64,000 bases of DNA from Symsagittifera roscoffensis (GCF_963678635.1 NC_087062.1:10648670-10712669); one strand, 5' to 3'; shown: positions 12,186 through 24,300, counted from the stretch's first letter. Numbers and translations are program-made. Notes: generated from the letters alone by a model not told the origin.

Positions 12186-13953
12186 GCCGACAATTTGGAT
12201 CCCTTCACCGCTCAATTTCCCACCCAGCCAATCTTCAAAACCCCATTCCACTCATCCCACTTTTTGCTTTCCCGCCACCTGAATCACCCCATATTACCAC
12301 ATCATCCGGCATGGATTCTGATGCAGACTCATATATCACAGTTTTTCACACAATCTCCCAATTCGATAATTGAGATTTAGAAACCCCTGACGAATTCGCA
12401 AATCCAGAACCCAGCCGGTCAACCTTTTCTCAACCTCCCTTTCGACCCATCCACTCTCAAGCCCAAACCGACTCCCCCTCTACTAACTCTCATATTTCCC
12501 AAGTGACACCCACATACACCCTCTTTACGAATGAACGCTCCAACAACAATTCCTAAGATAACACGCAGATCTCATATGAACTGAACAACCTAATAACACC
12601 ACAACAACAAATTCAACATCCTCACACCCTAACCATTCATCAAATATAGTCAACCATAACATCATCAAACCCATCGACTCCCACACCTTCTTCAGCCCAA
12701 TCTTCAACATCAACCCAATGATCATCCACTACTAACCGTGCATGTAGAACTTTCAAAAGAAAGTTTCCCAATTACCCGTTTCCTTCCAAACCCGGAATAG
12801 CCCGCGACTATATAAACCATCCTGACCACAAAAATACTCCCGAATTTCTCCGAATTTTATAACTTCTCTTCGTTCAATATACATATAATCACTCCGACCC
12901 AACTACTGAACAACCCCACTATGTCGATGAGCATGTATTAATCCCCACACTCCATTGGACATCATTTTATCAATTTTCAAACCCACATTTTCTGACACTC
13001 ACTAACACACCGCAAGAAATAGAAAGAAACAAAAATGACCTTTTCAGACTAACTACAGCACTGTCACCTCGACAATTTACGCACGTAGGATACAAAAAGC
13101 TATTGAAAATGTTCACCGCGCCCCGAGCTAACGAGTATTCTATCGAGCACTATGATCATAATATCATCCGACCTAACCAAGACCAATTCCTCGATGACGA
13201 CAAGACCGCTAACCCGCAACTAACTGAAATTTTTTTCATCTGAACATATTTTCACACTCAGTGCAATAGATAAAAAGCATGATCACATCATTTCAGAAGC
13301 ACTTATTGACAATCAAGCTTACGAATCATTCTACAAAAAATTTGAATCCTTCTCACTAATCTTACACTTCCTCACTCCAAAAGAATGATATTTGCACTGT
13401 TCACACGACATCATGTTGAGAAATAGACATCCTGTTGAGAATTACTTGCACTTATTATAAATTCATTCAAAATCACTTTGACTTACATACACCATCACGA
13501 CAACCGCATCACCGAAATCAATTTATTAACTCTAAATACACATCACGGTTTTTTCTTAATTTCACATATTGCATAAAAAATACTAACTTTCACGGCATCC
13601 TCCGTAACTATGACCCCATAACCCAAATGTACATCTTTTGTCCACTAATCAAGACTTTCAATGTAGAAGAATCCAGACCCTTAATTGTCCCACATGTATA
13701 CATCCAACCTGTAGAAATGTCAATTTCAGAATTTATCCACAATACTAAGTATAATCACAAGCTTTTTAATCTAATTCAGAACACACATCATGAGTTTTCT
13801 TTTGGCACTGAAGAACTAAAGACAATTAAGGCACTGCAATTGCTTTGGCCACTGCTTCATACTAAAAACATCATTCGCATATTAGCAAAACTACTAACCA
13901 CATCAGATGCTATACACGATATCTTCCCTCATAGATTCTTTCCCGATGACTAA
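12182..13953 (+). pseudogene. Post-env ORF, copy A, decayed
   Basis: It starts MSRQFGSLHRS directly on the env stop (ATGA). It is colinear with copy B 34903-36710. The N-terminal third is Pro/Ser/Thr-rich and broken after codon 63. The last 172 codons (13435-13953) are open and end FFPDD, the same C-terminus as copy B. Near 13090-13200 it reads through the position where copy B has lost one base. No known domain recognised. Confidence 0.7.
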
Positions 13954-14039
13954 GTAAGTATGAATTAAATAATTTAAAAACTAACAAATACGAAATAAAA
14001 CTAACTTTTCTTTATCACCTGTTTTTTCTTTTTCTTTAG
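13954..14039 (+). other. Candidate 3'-UTR intron, copy A
   Basis: GTAAGTATG follows the TAA of the post-env ORF with no spacing. A pyrimidine tract TTTTCTTTTTCTTTAG ends at 14039. Length is 86 bp, against 87 bp for the matching candidate in copy B. Confidence 0.55.
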
Positions 14040-15475
14040 TCTTTAGATCACGATCATCAACAAATAGAAAAATCAAATAAAAATTACAAACTCCTTCATA
14101 AATTATAAATTTTTATTTACAAACCGTAATGAATGATGCAGTATAATTTCTTCTCCGAAGTAGTAAATTAATATATATAAATTTTTTCCCAATGTAGTAA
14201 ATCTAAACACAATGAAAATAATTTAATAATTTCAATCCCTTCAAAGCAGTAAATTTAAAATTTTCAGTAATAAATCTATACAAATGCAAGCAGTACTAAC
14301 CTTTTGGAGACAAAACTCACTCGCACACAAATTCTATCCACACTCGCACAGCTCGCCCACGACGAATTGTTTAAAATAATGATTTCCAGTTTCAACTTTC
14401 ACTAACAACAGCTCAAACACCAACGCAGCTTACTAAACACCATAAACCACAAACTAACAGCATGACTATGAAAAGAAAACCCACGGTACCCAAACCGGAT
14501 TAAACCAGCTTACAGAACTAGATAATTTATTCTTTTGAAGACTATTGACAAGTCAAAATGAAAGAATAAAACACCAAAAAGTCGAAAGACAAACCAAACC
14601 AAACAATTTGATTTTTGAAAAAAGGACACAACCAAAACAACAAAAGGAAGAACCAGTAACAAACACAACATAACAGGTTAACACAAAACAGGACCCCATA
14701 AAAAACCAGCATGAAATAATACCCTCACTCCTGGCCTAACCCACCAGAAGAGGACGCCCTGAGCATGCTTTATAGCCGGCCCAACCCATCGTGCCAGAAT
14801 TCACACTTTGTTACCCATTACCTTTTTTGACAAAAAGTACTCAAGTGTGAGTCACTCTTGAAAACTAACAGAACTAAATTAAAGGCTTTTGTGATTAAAA
14901 CTAATAACAAATCATAACTAAAAACAGAACTAACTAAAAATTTATTTATGTAAATTTTATAATGCAGTAATAGAGATCATTCACAATCACGAAAACAAGC
15001 ATCAAGAAACTAAAAAGACCTCATCACACTCAATCCACAGAATGGCTAAACACAACCGATATGCCGCCCACAACCACAACTCAAAGGATTTGAAATACTA
15101 CTTGACATCGAAGCAAAGGACTTCATTGAATCCGACCAATGACCACCTCGATGCTCAAGTATACGTACAGATCCGAGTTTCAAGGCATTCTCTCCAAACT
15201 CGAGCTTCACGCCATTTTCAAATAAGATCGAAACACAGTTCTCTACGCCGAACAGGAACAAACGATCATAACAAACCATTTGGAAATCAGATTGATTTTG
15301 TTTGCGGTCACAGTCATTGCTGAATGACAGAATGAGATCTACGGTTCCAGCTTCCTGGAGCTTCTTCCTCCAAGAACGGAAAAGAATTGATGCTCGCGAA
15401 ATACAAACGATCATCATCAATCCTCCATTACAGATAGAAGTTAAAGAACAAAAAACTCTGTAAACCCCGGATGGG
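14040..15475 (+). other. Long 3' noncoding stretch of copy A
   Basis: It contains several GYAGTAAAT-type motifs (14130-14310), a GC-richer block (about 14732-14800) shared with copy B, and the conserved antisense frame listed separately. CGGATGGG lies directly before the 3' LTR, the place of the polypurine primer, but it is short. A plus-strand ORF at 15042-15323 is stopped at codon 31 in copy B. Confidence 0.5.
15046..15420 (-). CDS. Antisense ORF in the 3' region of copy A (124 codons)
   Basis: A minus-strand frame contains GSVRILEHRGGHWSDSMK and NPLSCGCGRHIGC. Copy B keeps the matching frame (GSVRIIEHRGGHWSSSMK, NPLSCDCGRHIDC) at 37744-38061, with a frame break upstream near 38060. No known domain. 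The overlapping sense ORF (15042-15323) is also partly conserved, so conservation may reflect nucleotide constraint rather than coding. Confidence 0.3.
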   Translation of the reverse strand: MMMIVCISRASILFRSWRKKLQEAGTVDLILSFSNDCDRKQNQSDFQMVCYDRLFLFGVENCVSILFENGVKLEFGENALKLGSVRILEHRGGHWSDSMKSFASMSSSISNPLSCGCGRHIGCV

Positions 15476-15849
15476 TGGAACCAGATCCAAAGTATATATT
15501 GTTATTGGTTATAATTTAGATATTTTATCCCTATAAAATATTAAAGACTAACCAATCACACTCCATCAAACTAATAACCCACTTATTTGTAAGTGCTGAA
15601 ATTACTTGTAATTTCAGCACCAAAGCGATTTGAATTTAACTTAGAACTTAGTTGCTTTCTCCAGGAGACCGACTCGTAACAAAACCAGTATACTCTAGAT
15701 CTATTGAAACTAAGAGATATAAGAGTAAGATTAAGCTCGGTATTAGACTAAGGAGTTGCACGAATCTATCCGACCGAAAATAAGATAGCGTGACAAGCAG
15801 ACGGTGTACCCTATCTGAAATTACTGAGTTAACCTCCCATCTCAACTCA
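15476..15849 (+). repeat. 3' LTR of copy A
   Basis: 374 bp, TGGAACCAG to CTCAACTCA, preceded by GGATGGG as in copy B. The palindrome is at 15593-15620. It differs from the 5' LTR of the same element at many positions, in line with its age. Confidence 0.9.
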
Positions 15850-16008
15850 TTTAGATCACTTTCAACCGTTTTCAAATGCAAAACAGTCTTATCTCTACTT
15901 TGAACTGTTACACTATTTTTCAACTTCAAATTTCCATAAAATATTCTCAAATCTTCCTGAAGTTTGCGTAAGATGTCGTTGGCCTCAAGGTTATCATTCC
16001 TTTTCGAC
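15850..16008 (-). pseudogene. SAS-6-like coiled-coil exon, cut by the copy A LTR
   Basis: The minus strand has an acceptor-like AAG at about 16011-16009, followed by an open frame of about 53 codons. It includes NLEANDILRKLQEDLR and GNLKLKNSVTVQ. This resembles the coiled-coil segment of SAS-6, the centriole cartwheel protein, where KLQ-x-DL and GKLKLKN-x-VT are typical. The frame ends exactly where the LTR of copy A begins. No further SAS-6 exon is visible to the right, and left of copy A lies another retroelement, so this is probably a truncated fragment. The assignment is from remembered family features and was not searched. Confidence 0.5.
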
Positions 16009-16599
16009 CTTGTTTTTCAAAAACATAACGTCTGTTGATGGTGATAATTGTGTATGTATGCATTTAATTATGTAAAATACTATACTGGATCGGAATGGTG
16101 CGCCAAAAATAACCTTAGAGGCCAAATTTTTCCAAAAATGATATTTTGGACCTGTATTTTCAAAAAAAGTGATCAAAAAAAATCTGACGAAACTTTGCGG
16201 GACGGGGGGTTCAAGAACTAGAACACCAAGAAGGGGGTTGTTTCTGGATAAGGGGGTCGTTATTGGGGGTAAGGGACAAAGGGGCAAATTTTGTGGTGGG
16301 AGCAATGGAATCGATCGTTCTCCAGTTCGAGGCTTAGAAAAATTAAGCTTAGAAATCGAGTAGGATGTATACTCGTTTTGCAAAATCTCTTCATCACTAA
16401 TTTGATAAATGCAGATATTCTTGCAAAATTTTGCGCGATGCGAAACAAAAAGAAAATGAAAAAAATCATTTTAATTGATTTTAAAAAATTGATTATAATC
16501 AATTTTAAATGTAATAAAAACAATGGATTATAATTGTTTTTTCCATTCCATTTTTTGTTTGAGGGCATCATGGGAATCTATTATTTTGTTACTTCTAAG
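16009..16599. other. Intergenic stretch with a G-rich tract
   Basis: There is no convincing gene. Between about 16198 and 16290 the plus strand has repeated runs of three to six G, a pattern that can form a G-quadruplex. Short open frames here overlap on both strands and look incidental. Confidence 0.5.
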
Positions 16600-17068
16600 C
16601 AGGGCATATCAAAATACTATTGCTATTGCAATATATTGTAATATGTATATTGCAATATTCTATTTTGAAAAATTATCATAAGCAATATATTGATATTTAT
16701 CCTGCAATATATTGCAATATTTTGCAATACTTAAATTGATTAATAAAGCAGCGTTTAGGTTAAATGCACGTAATTTTCCGGCCATTTATAATGATTATCG
16801 GAAAAGCATGCTGCCTGCTAATCTGGAAATGCAACTTTTTTTTTCATTACAATCATAAATTTTGGGACATTACTACCGTGAAAGAATGTGTTGACAAAAA
16901 TAATTTTTAATACTTATTTCCAATTCAATGTTTTTTTTGCATTTTTCTTCTCGGAAGTATTGCAATATATTGCAATATTATATTGCAAATGTGAAAAAAA
17001 AAAACAATATTTTATTGCCAAAAAATTCGGAAAGCAATAATATTGCAATAGTATTTTGATATGCCCTG
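16600..17068. mobile_element. hAT-like MITE, 469 bp
   Basis: It has perfect terminal inverted repeats, CAGGGCATATCAAAATACT with its complement, extending to about 24 bp per arm. The interior is full of GCAATATATTGC-like inverted subrepeats. CAGGG ends are typical of hAT elements. The 8-bp flanks (CTTCTAAG and CAATTATG) do not match, so a hAT duplication is not confirmed. No transposase. Confidence 0.75.
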
Positions 17069-17389
17069 CAATTATGATGATTTCTTTTCTATTTTTAGAT
17101 GCGGGAAACTTTTAACACATGCAATTGATGTTTTTAAGGATCTCAGAAGCAAGCGAACACATTTTTCTGCTCTATCATAGCACCGAGCTTGGCGTTGTAA
17201 TGAAGTCTTTTTCATAGTTCGACCAAAATGGTTCTTGAGCTTTCTCAGATAACTATAAATACCCATCCAAGTTGCCTTCATAAGAAGTCATCGCGTGCTT
17301 ATTTTGAGGCACAGTTTTGGCACGTTTTCTCAAAAATGGACTTGCTGTGCAGCGTTTTTGACAAACTTCATTTTAGGGTGTTTTAGGAG
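17069..17389. other. Intergenic, nothing recognised
   Basis: There is a short minus ORF (17281-17072) without a recognisable domain. The last nine bases are the target site of the next MITE. Confidence 0.3.
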
Positions 17390-17850
17390 GGGGTTTGATA
17401 AATTAGACGATAAGCAAATTAGACGGAGGAACTTAAAAGGAAATTAGACGGTTTTGCAAAACTGCAATTGTGAGAAAATAGACGAAAGTGAGAGAAATTA
17501 ACTTTGTTTGCACACAAATTGCGTTAGAAAAATAAAATTGTTTGTAGACAACAGTTCAATTTCGGTGGCCAAAAACTTTACAAGTCAATCATGCATAATT
17601 TATTCAATTCAAAACTCTCCTGTAATATTCAGATTTGACATTGTATGTTCATTTGAACTAATTGTTTTGATAGGTATTGACATTTTATGTTCTTTTTGTA
17701 CTTGTGAAACTTGACTCTTAAGAAAAAATTGGCCCTTTCCTTTTCATAGCTTTTTCGTCTAAAATGCGACATCCGTAAAAAAGAAATTCCGTCAAATTTC
17801 GTTTTTGTAGTATCCGTCTAATTTGCTTATCGTCTAGTTTCCTAGGCCCC
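17390..17850. mobile_element. Second copy of the 9-bp-duplication MITE, 461 bp
   Basis: It has the same GGGG ends and AATTAGACG repeats as 1107-1560, and near-identical interior. It is flanked by a perfect 9-bp duplication, TTTTAGGAG (17381-17389 and 17851-17859). Confidence 0.88.
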
Positions 17851-18018
17851 TTTTAGGAGAGATTGGTTAATCAAGTTAGTCTATACTTCAAAATACTTAT
17901 GGCTGATTTTCGACGAAATACAGAACTTACTATCTACTGCTTTTCATATACTTCCAAAAAATGAAATGGCAAAAAACAGCAGAACTGACAATTGTATTTT
18001 AAAATTAAGCTTATAAGT

Positions 18019-18365
18019 TTACATGAGTCCGACTTCTGATAAGTTCTGCTGAATAATTGTATCAGCCACCACATTTATCAAATGAGCCAGAGCTTCCGTG
18101 TCAGTCGCGCACGTTAAGTGAGGGTATATATTTCTATTCTCCGTCTGGTTTTTGCTCATAAACTGATCTGTGAAGTACTCCGCCCCTTTTTTGTAGTCTG
18201 GGCCGCCTGAATAGTCCTTGAAGTATTTCTCAATAGGGGATCGCACCACTTTCTCTCGGAAGAGGTCTGTTTTGTTCAGAAATAGAACCACGCTTTTCTT
18301 CTTGAAGACGCTCATTTGAATTGTGTTTTCGAAGAGATTTAGACTCTCGGCCATTCGATTGGTTC
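18019..18365 (-). CDS. G-alpha exon 6 (C-terminus)
   Basis: It encodes TNRMAESLNLFE, LFLNKTDL, a YFKDYSGGPDYKKGAEYF insert region, LTCATDTEAL and the C-terminus IIQQNLSEVGLM, then TAA. Two residues (Lys-Gly) between the ED and TNR motifs are extra compared with the family members I remember. Confidence 0.93.
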
Positions 18366-21300
18366 CTTTGAAAGAATCAAATCAGCTGATAGAAACTAAA
18401 ACTTTTACCTTAGGGCTTTCTTATGGCGAAATTTGATCAAAAAACGCCTTTTGAACAGTTAAGCGGAAAATTATCAAATTATCAAAAACCTTGTCGGCTA
18501 AAATTATTCTCAAAATTTCTATACAAAACTATCCGTTGGTGCAACAAAGAAATCAATTTTTCTGACGTAAATGGTCCGTTAAGTTTTTTTTTAATGAAGA
18601 AACATTTCGATAGGCAGATAAATGTCCTTTTTGAATTTTTTCCAAATTGTGATTTTTCAAAAGGTAATAGTTATTTTCGTAAATTAAATGCAAATTAATT
18701 CCTTCTTGAAACACATCTTTATTTTTAATGTCATTTTATTCTTAACTTAAAACTAATTTGATTCCTTTTCTCGTGTCTTCAAAGAGCGTGAGGTCATAGT
18801 CATTCAAAGAGGCCACGTATATGAGGGCAGTGACATCATCAAAAGCATGCACCCACTTCTTGCGCTGGTTCCTCTGACCGCCAACGTCTATGATTCGGAA
18901 TCTGCCCTCGCTGTTGTTGGTTCGGATGTTGATTTCTATTTCAACTATGCCCTGTTTTGACAAAGTGCAATTGTGAACAAGAAACTATTTGGTTTTTGGA
19001 TTTGTTTGCTTGTCTTTGAGCATAAGATTTGAGCATGTTTGCTTGTCTACTTTGCCAGACATAAATTATATCTACTGTTTTTTGATTATTTGTTTTTTTT
19101 TGCGAAGCGCCATTTTCATTTTTTTTAAATTGAAGCTTCCATGTAGGTCTTCCCGCGTTTAGAAATTGTCTTATTGTAACCTAAAATTTATCTTTTTATT
19201 TCAAAAATTGCTTTTTAAAAACTAGGTAATTTACGCACTAACAACGCTTTTTTCGTTTTTAAAAGCCTTTTTGAAATAAAAAGCCAAAATAAATCTAATA
19301 TAGTTAAGTTAAGACGATTTCTCCACGCGGGAAGTATCAAAACACAAGCTTTTCAACTCCTTACGGAAAACCGCTGCTGTAACCCGTAAAAAAGGATTTA
19401 CATGCAAGTTTTTTTGATTGAATTGTTTAAATGGCATGGTAATTTTGCCTCACATGCAATCAACGAGAACTCCAGGCAATTTAGCTTCTATGCTGTGCGA
19501 CGGTTGTTGATTACGTTCTAGAGAAAAAAATGGATTTTTTTTAAACAAGAAATTGGGTAAGTTTTGAAACGATAAAGAAGCGATGAACTCTGATCATATT
19601 TTCAAACGCAGTCACGAAGAGTAACATCATTAATTTATTTAATAACATTCTACCAGCTGATTTAGAAAAAAGAGGCTGAGGTTGTGGCTTTCTGATCATA
19701 CTACAGCGACTGATCTTAGGCATTTATGGGTTATTCCAGACTTTTGAGGCCGAGAAGTATCTGCGACAGGTGCAGCACAAGAAAAAATAACCGCTGTTTC
19801 AATTTAACCAAAACTTGCTTCTCAAAAAATTTCAAGTCTTAAATTATGTTCTGTTTCCTTAGTTTCTGAAATTTGAAGCTTGCTCAATGCGAATAAAACC
19901 CAGACAATTTTATTTGTCGTGTCCAGACTACCGCTAATTTTTACCGACTATTGCGACTGGTTTTAAGACAAAACGCCGAGCCAACGCATCAAGAACGCAT
20001 ATCGATGTTTGCAACTTATCTTTAGACTTTCAATGTGGCGTCAATGTCACTGTAACTTATGTGTACTTGCCTGTGTCTGCTGTCGTGCTCGGATAATGTC
20101 ATCTGTAGATGGCTCGTAGCTCTCCTTTGAGATCTCGTCAATCTTCTCTATGAAGTACTTGGCAGAGTCTATCAGCTGGTACTCGTTCGATCTAGAACGA
20201 TCATTGGTTGGGCTCTTGGAACCTGATCTAAACTACATTTTATGATTGGATAAATTAGATATTTTACCACTGTAAAGTATTTAATATTAACCAATCATGA
20301 TCCATCTAACTAACAACCCACTTATTTGTAAGTGCTGAAATTACTTGTAATTTCAGCACCAGAGAGATTTGAATTTAACTTAGAAATTAGTTGGACTCTC
20401 CAAGAAGACTTCAGCAGCCGCAATAAACCAGTATACCCTAGATCTATTGAGCCTAGCAGAGACTAGTTAAACAACCTGAGACTAGATAGTATAAGAGTAA
20501 GATTAGGATCGGTATTAGACTAAGAAGTTGCACGAATCTATCCGGCCGAAAAGAAGATAGCGTGACGAGCAGACGGTGTACCCTATCCGAAATTACTCTA
20601 TGAGTTAACCACCTCGGTCCTAACTCATCTTGTGCGACCATAAGTCTCGAACAAGACCCTAATAGCTTAGAATTAACCAAAAATAGATTAGAATTTAGAC
20701 AAAACATTTTTAAAAATGTTATACGACGATAATTTAATCGAAATGTCTCTACGACTCAATAGATCAGAGCCAATATTCCGAACGATAACAAAACTACCCG
20801 GAATTGCAAGAAGACCTCGAACCAGAGACGACATACGACAAAATAGAAACTTACCAAATAGTTATATGATAGTACGGCAAAAGCCAACACAAACTTTTAT
20901 ATTTAGAATTTTATTAGCAATGAATTTAGATTTTCATTTGCAAACATAAAATTTTGAAGTCAATCTTCATAATCATTTCAGGCGCTAAAACAAAACTAAT
21001 AATATACAATAACGATTGATAAAAAGATCTCAGATCGTTTTCCTAAAATTCTGCAGTATTATATAAAACATGTTTGAAAAATATTTTTTGAAATTCAAAA
21101 CAAAAATTAGTAGCATGACAATAAACTGTTAGTAATCATAAAATCATCTAAATGTCCCAGCTTCATCACCTAAAACATAACAGCAATCATAAGCTCACTA
21201 ATATCATTAAAAAACTAAATCTTTTTCTTAAACAAATTTAATCATTTTAAACTTAAAATCACTTAATTTTAAAATCAAATCATCAAGGCTTATCCTTGGA

Positions 21301-24300
21301 TCTTAAATAATTTTCTTTTTAATTAAATTTAAAACTTGATCATCAAGGCCTATCCTTGGATCAAAAAGAACAATTTTGTTCTCCCCCACCCACTTAGCTA
21401 GTGTCTAACGACCTCAAACGTCGATTCACTATCCAACCCTTTCAAAAAACCCAAGACTAATAGAAATTTTTGAACAAAACTAATCATTCAAATTAGGATA
21501 AACAGTGAAGAACTTCGGTTATTCATCCTTCACTTGAACCCTCCTCTTATCAAGACCCAGGATAAATATTAGACTTTGTAAGTTTAAAATAGTATCTAAC
21601 GAACTACTCGCGTTCTAATTATACCTGAACCTTGTGGATCGATTTACTATTCTCCAACCCTTGAACACAATCACTACCCCTAAGTAAGATTAAGTAAGTT
21701 AACACCTTAGCTTATACTAGCCACGAGAAAGTAAAAAATCATTCTTCGGAATCGATATACTTTTCTCTCCAACCCTGAACAAATAGACCCAGGTTAAGCA
21801 AACCAAAAAATCGTAAGGACTAACAGATTAAGAAAATAGAAATCATCTAACAACTTACTGCATCCGTCATCCTAAACCTTATGTCATTTAAAAATCTAGG
21901 AAACAAATAAAAACAATCGTATTACACAACTTTGAAATAGATAACAAAAAATACGATCTTGTAATCACACCTCATACACAAACAGTTGGATATATTAGAA
22001 CAAAACGACAAACACTAAAAAGAAAAATAATAAACAAATAAAGACAAATCACACGAAAAAGATTTTCCAAAAACAGAAACGCATTTTCAGAATCAGAAGC
22101 CAGCAATTTAGTCGAACTTTATAAATTAAAAGAATCAATTGATAAAAATTGTCCCATTCACGATCAACTATATTTTTCCGACTCAGAAACAACTTCAAAT
22201 TCATCAAAAAGAGGAAAAAGACGAATAAAAAAGCAATATAAACACAAACCAGTACACTTATATAACTGGAAACAACCAATTAGACACATCGATAATTACC
22301 TATTAACAGTCATTAAACGAAAAAATGAGCCAAACACACACTCCAAGTGAAGATAGTCCAGATGATGACGATATCTTCCCCTTCCTCGTAGATGCAACCA
22401 ATGATAGAGGACAGCATATATTTTGCAAGAATTTACTCCTAAATTTGTTTGAACCCGGAATCAGCCCATGTAAAACAGAGTTCCCAGATGTAAAAATCAA
22501 AAGACAAATTATTGATCACTATCTGAAAGATATATGTAATTTGACACAACACTACGGAATCTACACCATAGAATTAACCTCACCAAACCCGAATCACCGC
22601 AAATATGTAATTCAAACAGACGACCTTGATTTAGAATTTTCAAAAGTATTCTCAGAATATATAAAAAGCATACAATATCATAACTCACAAAGAGCAAACT
22701 CCATATTTACTAATGAAGTTTTTGCAATAATATATAGTTATATCTCAATATTAGAAAACGAAATTCCAATCTCAAATGTCTCACCGACAGAGACATCTAA
22801 ACATATAAGGGTACGACATGAAATCACACTATTTTCATCTTTCCTAAATATAATTAAAGAAAATTTCACTAAAGATGAAGTTTCACAACATACAAAACAT
22901 GACTTACAAAAAATTTTGGCATGGTTTATAATAGATTATTTCACACATAATATAGATTTAATTTCACAAGCAAGAAAAAATTTTAGACCTCAAAATTCAA
23001 TCGATGATACCGGCATCACAGAACAGTCAGACTACACTTGGGACCCCGAATGGTCTCATTATGCATCCATAAATTTTCCACAATCAATTTCAAGTCAAGC
23101 AATAAGTACAATATCTTATACAAGAGATTATGTAAGAGTAGTACCATTAACCATTGACGCAACACCATTAAACTACAATACATTTTTACCTGATACTCGA
23201 AATAACAGTTTAAACTCAACGGTCATACACAATGAAAACCTTAATGAAACTAGGAATCTCACTCAAAACACCATCGCACTTCATAAACGAAGAAATTGTC
23301 CAAACAACAACTACACAACAAAGTATTTCACCGATACGTCCAAATTTAACAACACCAAAAAATACACACACTTCACTAGCACAGGTAACCTTACAATCAA
23401 CCGTTAAACCTTCGGTTGCTCCAAAATATTCACAAATGGATTACCAAACATATAAACCCATGACAATACCGTCAAAAACACGCAGAACGTTCACAAGAAA
23501 CAATTTTGCAGATTGCTATCCTCCACGAAATAATAATAATAATCAAATCAGATCTCGACATTGGAATAATCCAATGGCAACAACCAACTCAGTAAATTTT
23601 TCACATCCTCCACAGGATCATAGTGAAAATTACCCATTCTTTCAACAGAATAAAAATAAAAAACAAGCACCTCATCAAATGGATTATCTATCCTCTGATG
23701 ATGATTATTTACAACCAGATATATTTGCACCATATACCCACGAACATCGCGGACAAGGAGTACAGAAACCATATACACATCATAGAATTTTTTCTCCACA
23801 TCCAACGGATACACAAAATCAACAACCAATACAAATGCAAAACCCAATTAACATACAATCCTTTCAACCAATTCAGCCACAAAACCCAATGATTACACAC
23901 TCGTATCAACCAACACAAATGCAAAATGAAATACCACTCCCATATTACCTTCAACAACACGAAATAACAAAAAATCAACTTTCAAATTTTTCACAAATGC
24001 CAAATGCCGCAGAATCATTATAAATGACAATGAATCCATACCTTATGGGTGGATCATCAATAACATCAAACAAACCATTAATGGTATTCACAGGAACAGA
24101 CCCTGAATATTCTGTAGAAGATTATTTAAATGCAGTAACAGCAAATTTAATTTTAAATATAGGACCTGAACCAATTAATACGCCACTACATCAAAATTGG
24201 ATACATCGACGCACAGGATACATCTTTCGAAAACTAGTAGACAAGCTAGAGCAAGCGGAAATCACAATGAAACTTGAAGAAACAGAAAATCAGAAATTAC

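Larger units (their letters stand above)
944..15849 (+). mobile_element. Copy A: decayed env-bearing Ty3/Gypsy LTR retroelement
   Basis: It is bounded by two related LTRs (944-1782 and 15476-15849), both ending in CA. In order it carries a leader ORF, a pre-gag ORF, gag, protease, RT, RNase H, integrase, a sequencing gap, the env C-terminus, a large post-env ORF and a long 3' noncoding stretch. The gene order matches copy B throughout. The coding parts are full of stops and frameshifts and the two LTRs have clearly diverged, so this is an old insertion. The 4-bp flanks are TATA on the left and TTTA on the right, at best a mutated target duplication. Compared with copy B, about 4.4 kb is missing behind the 200-N gap. 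Confidence 0.9.

Noticed and set aside
18423-18698. 91-codon plus-strand ORF
   Set aside because: It lies wholly within G-alpha intron 5 and looks like chance low-complexity translation.
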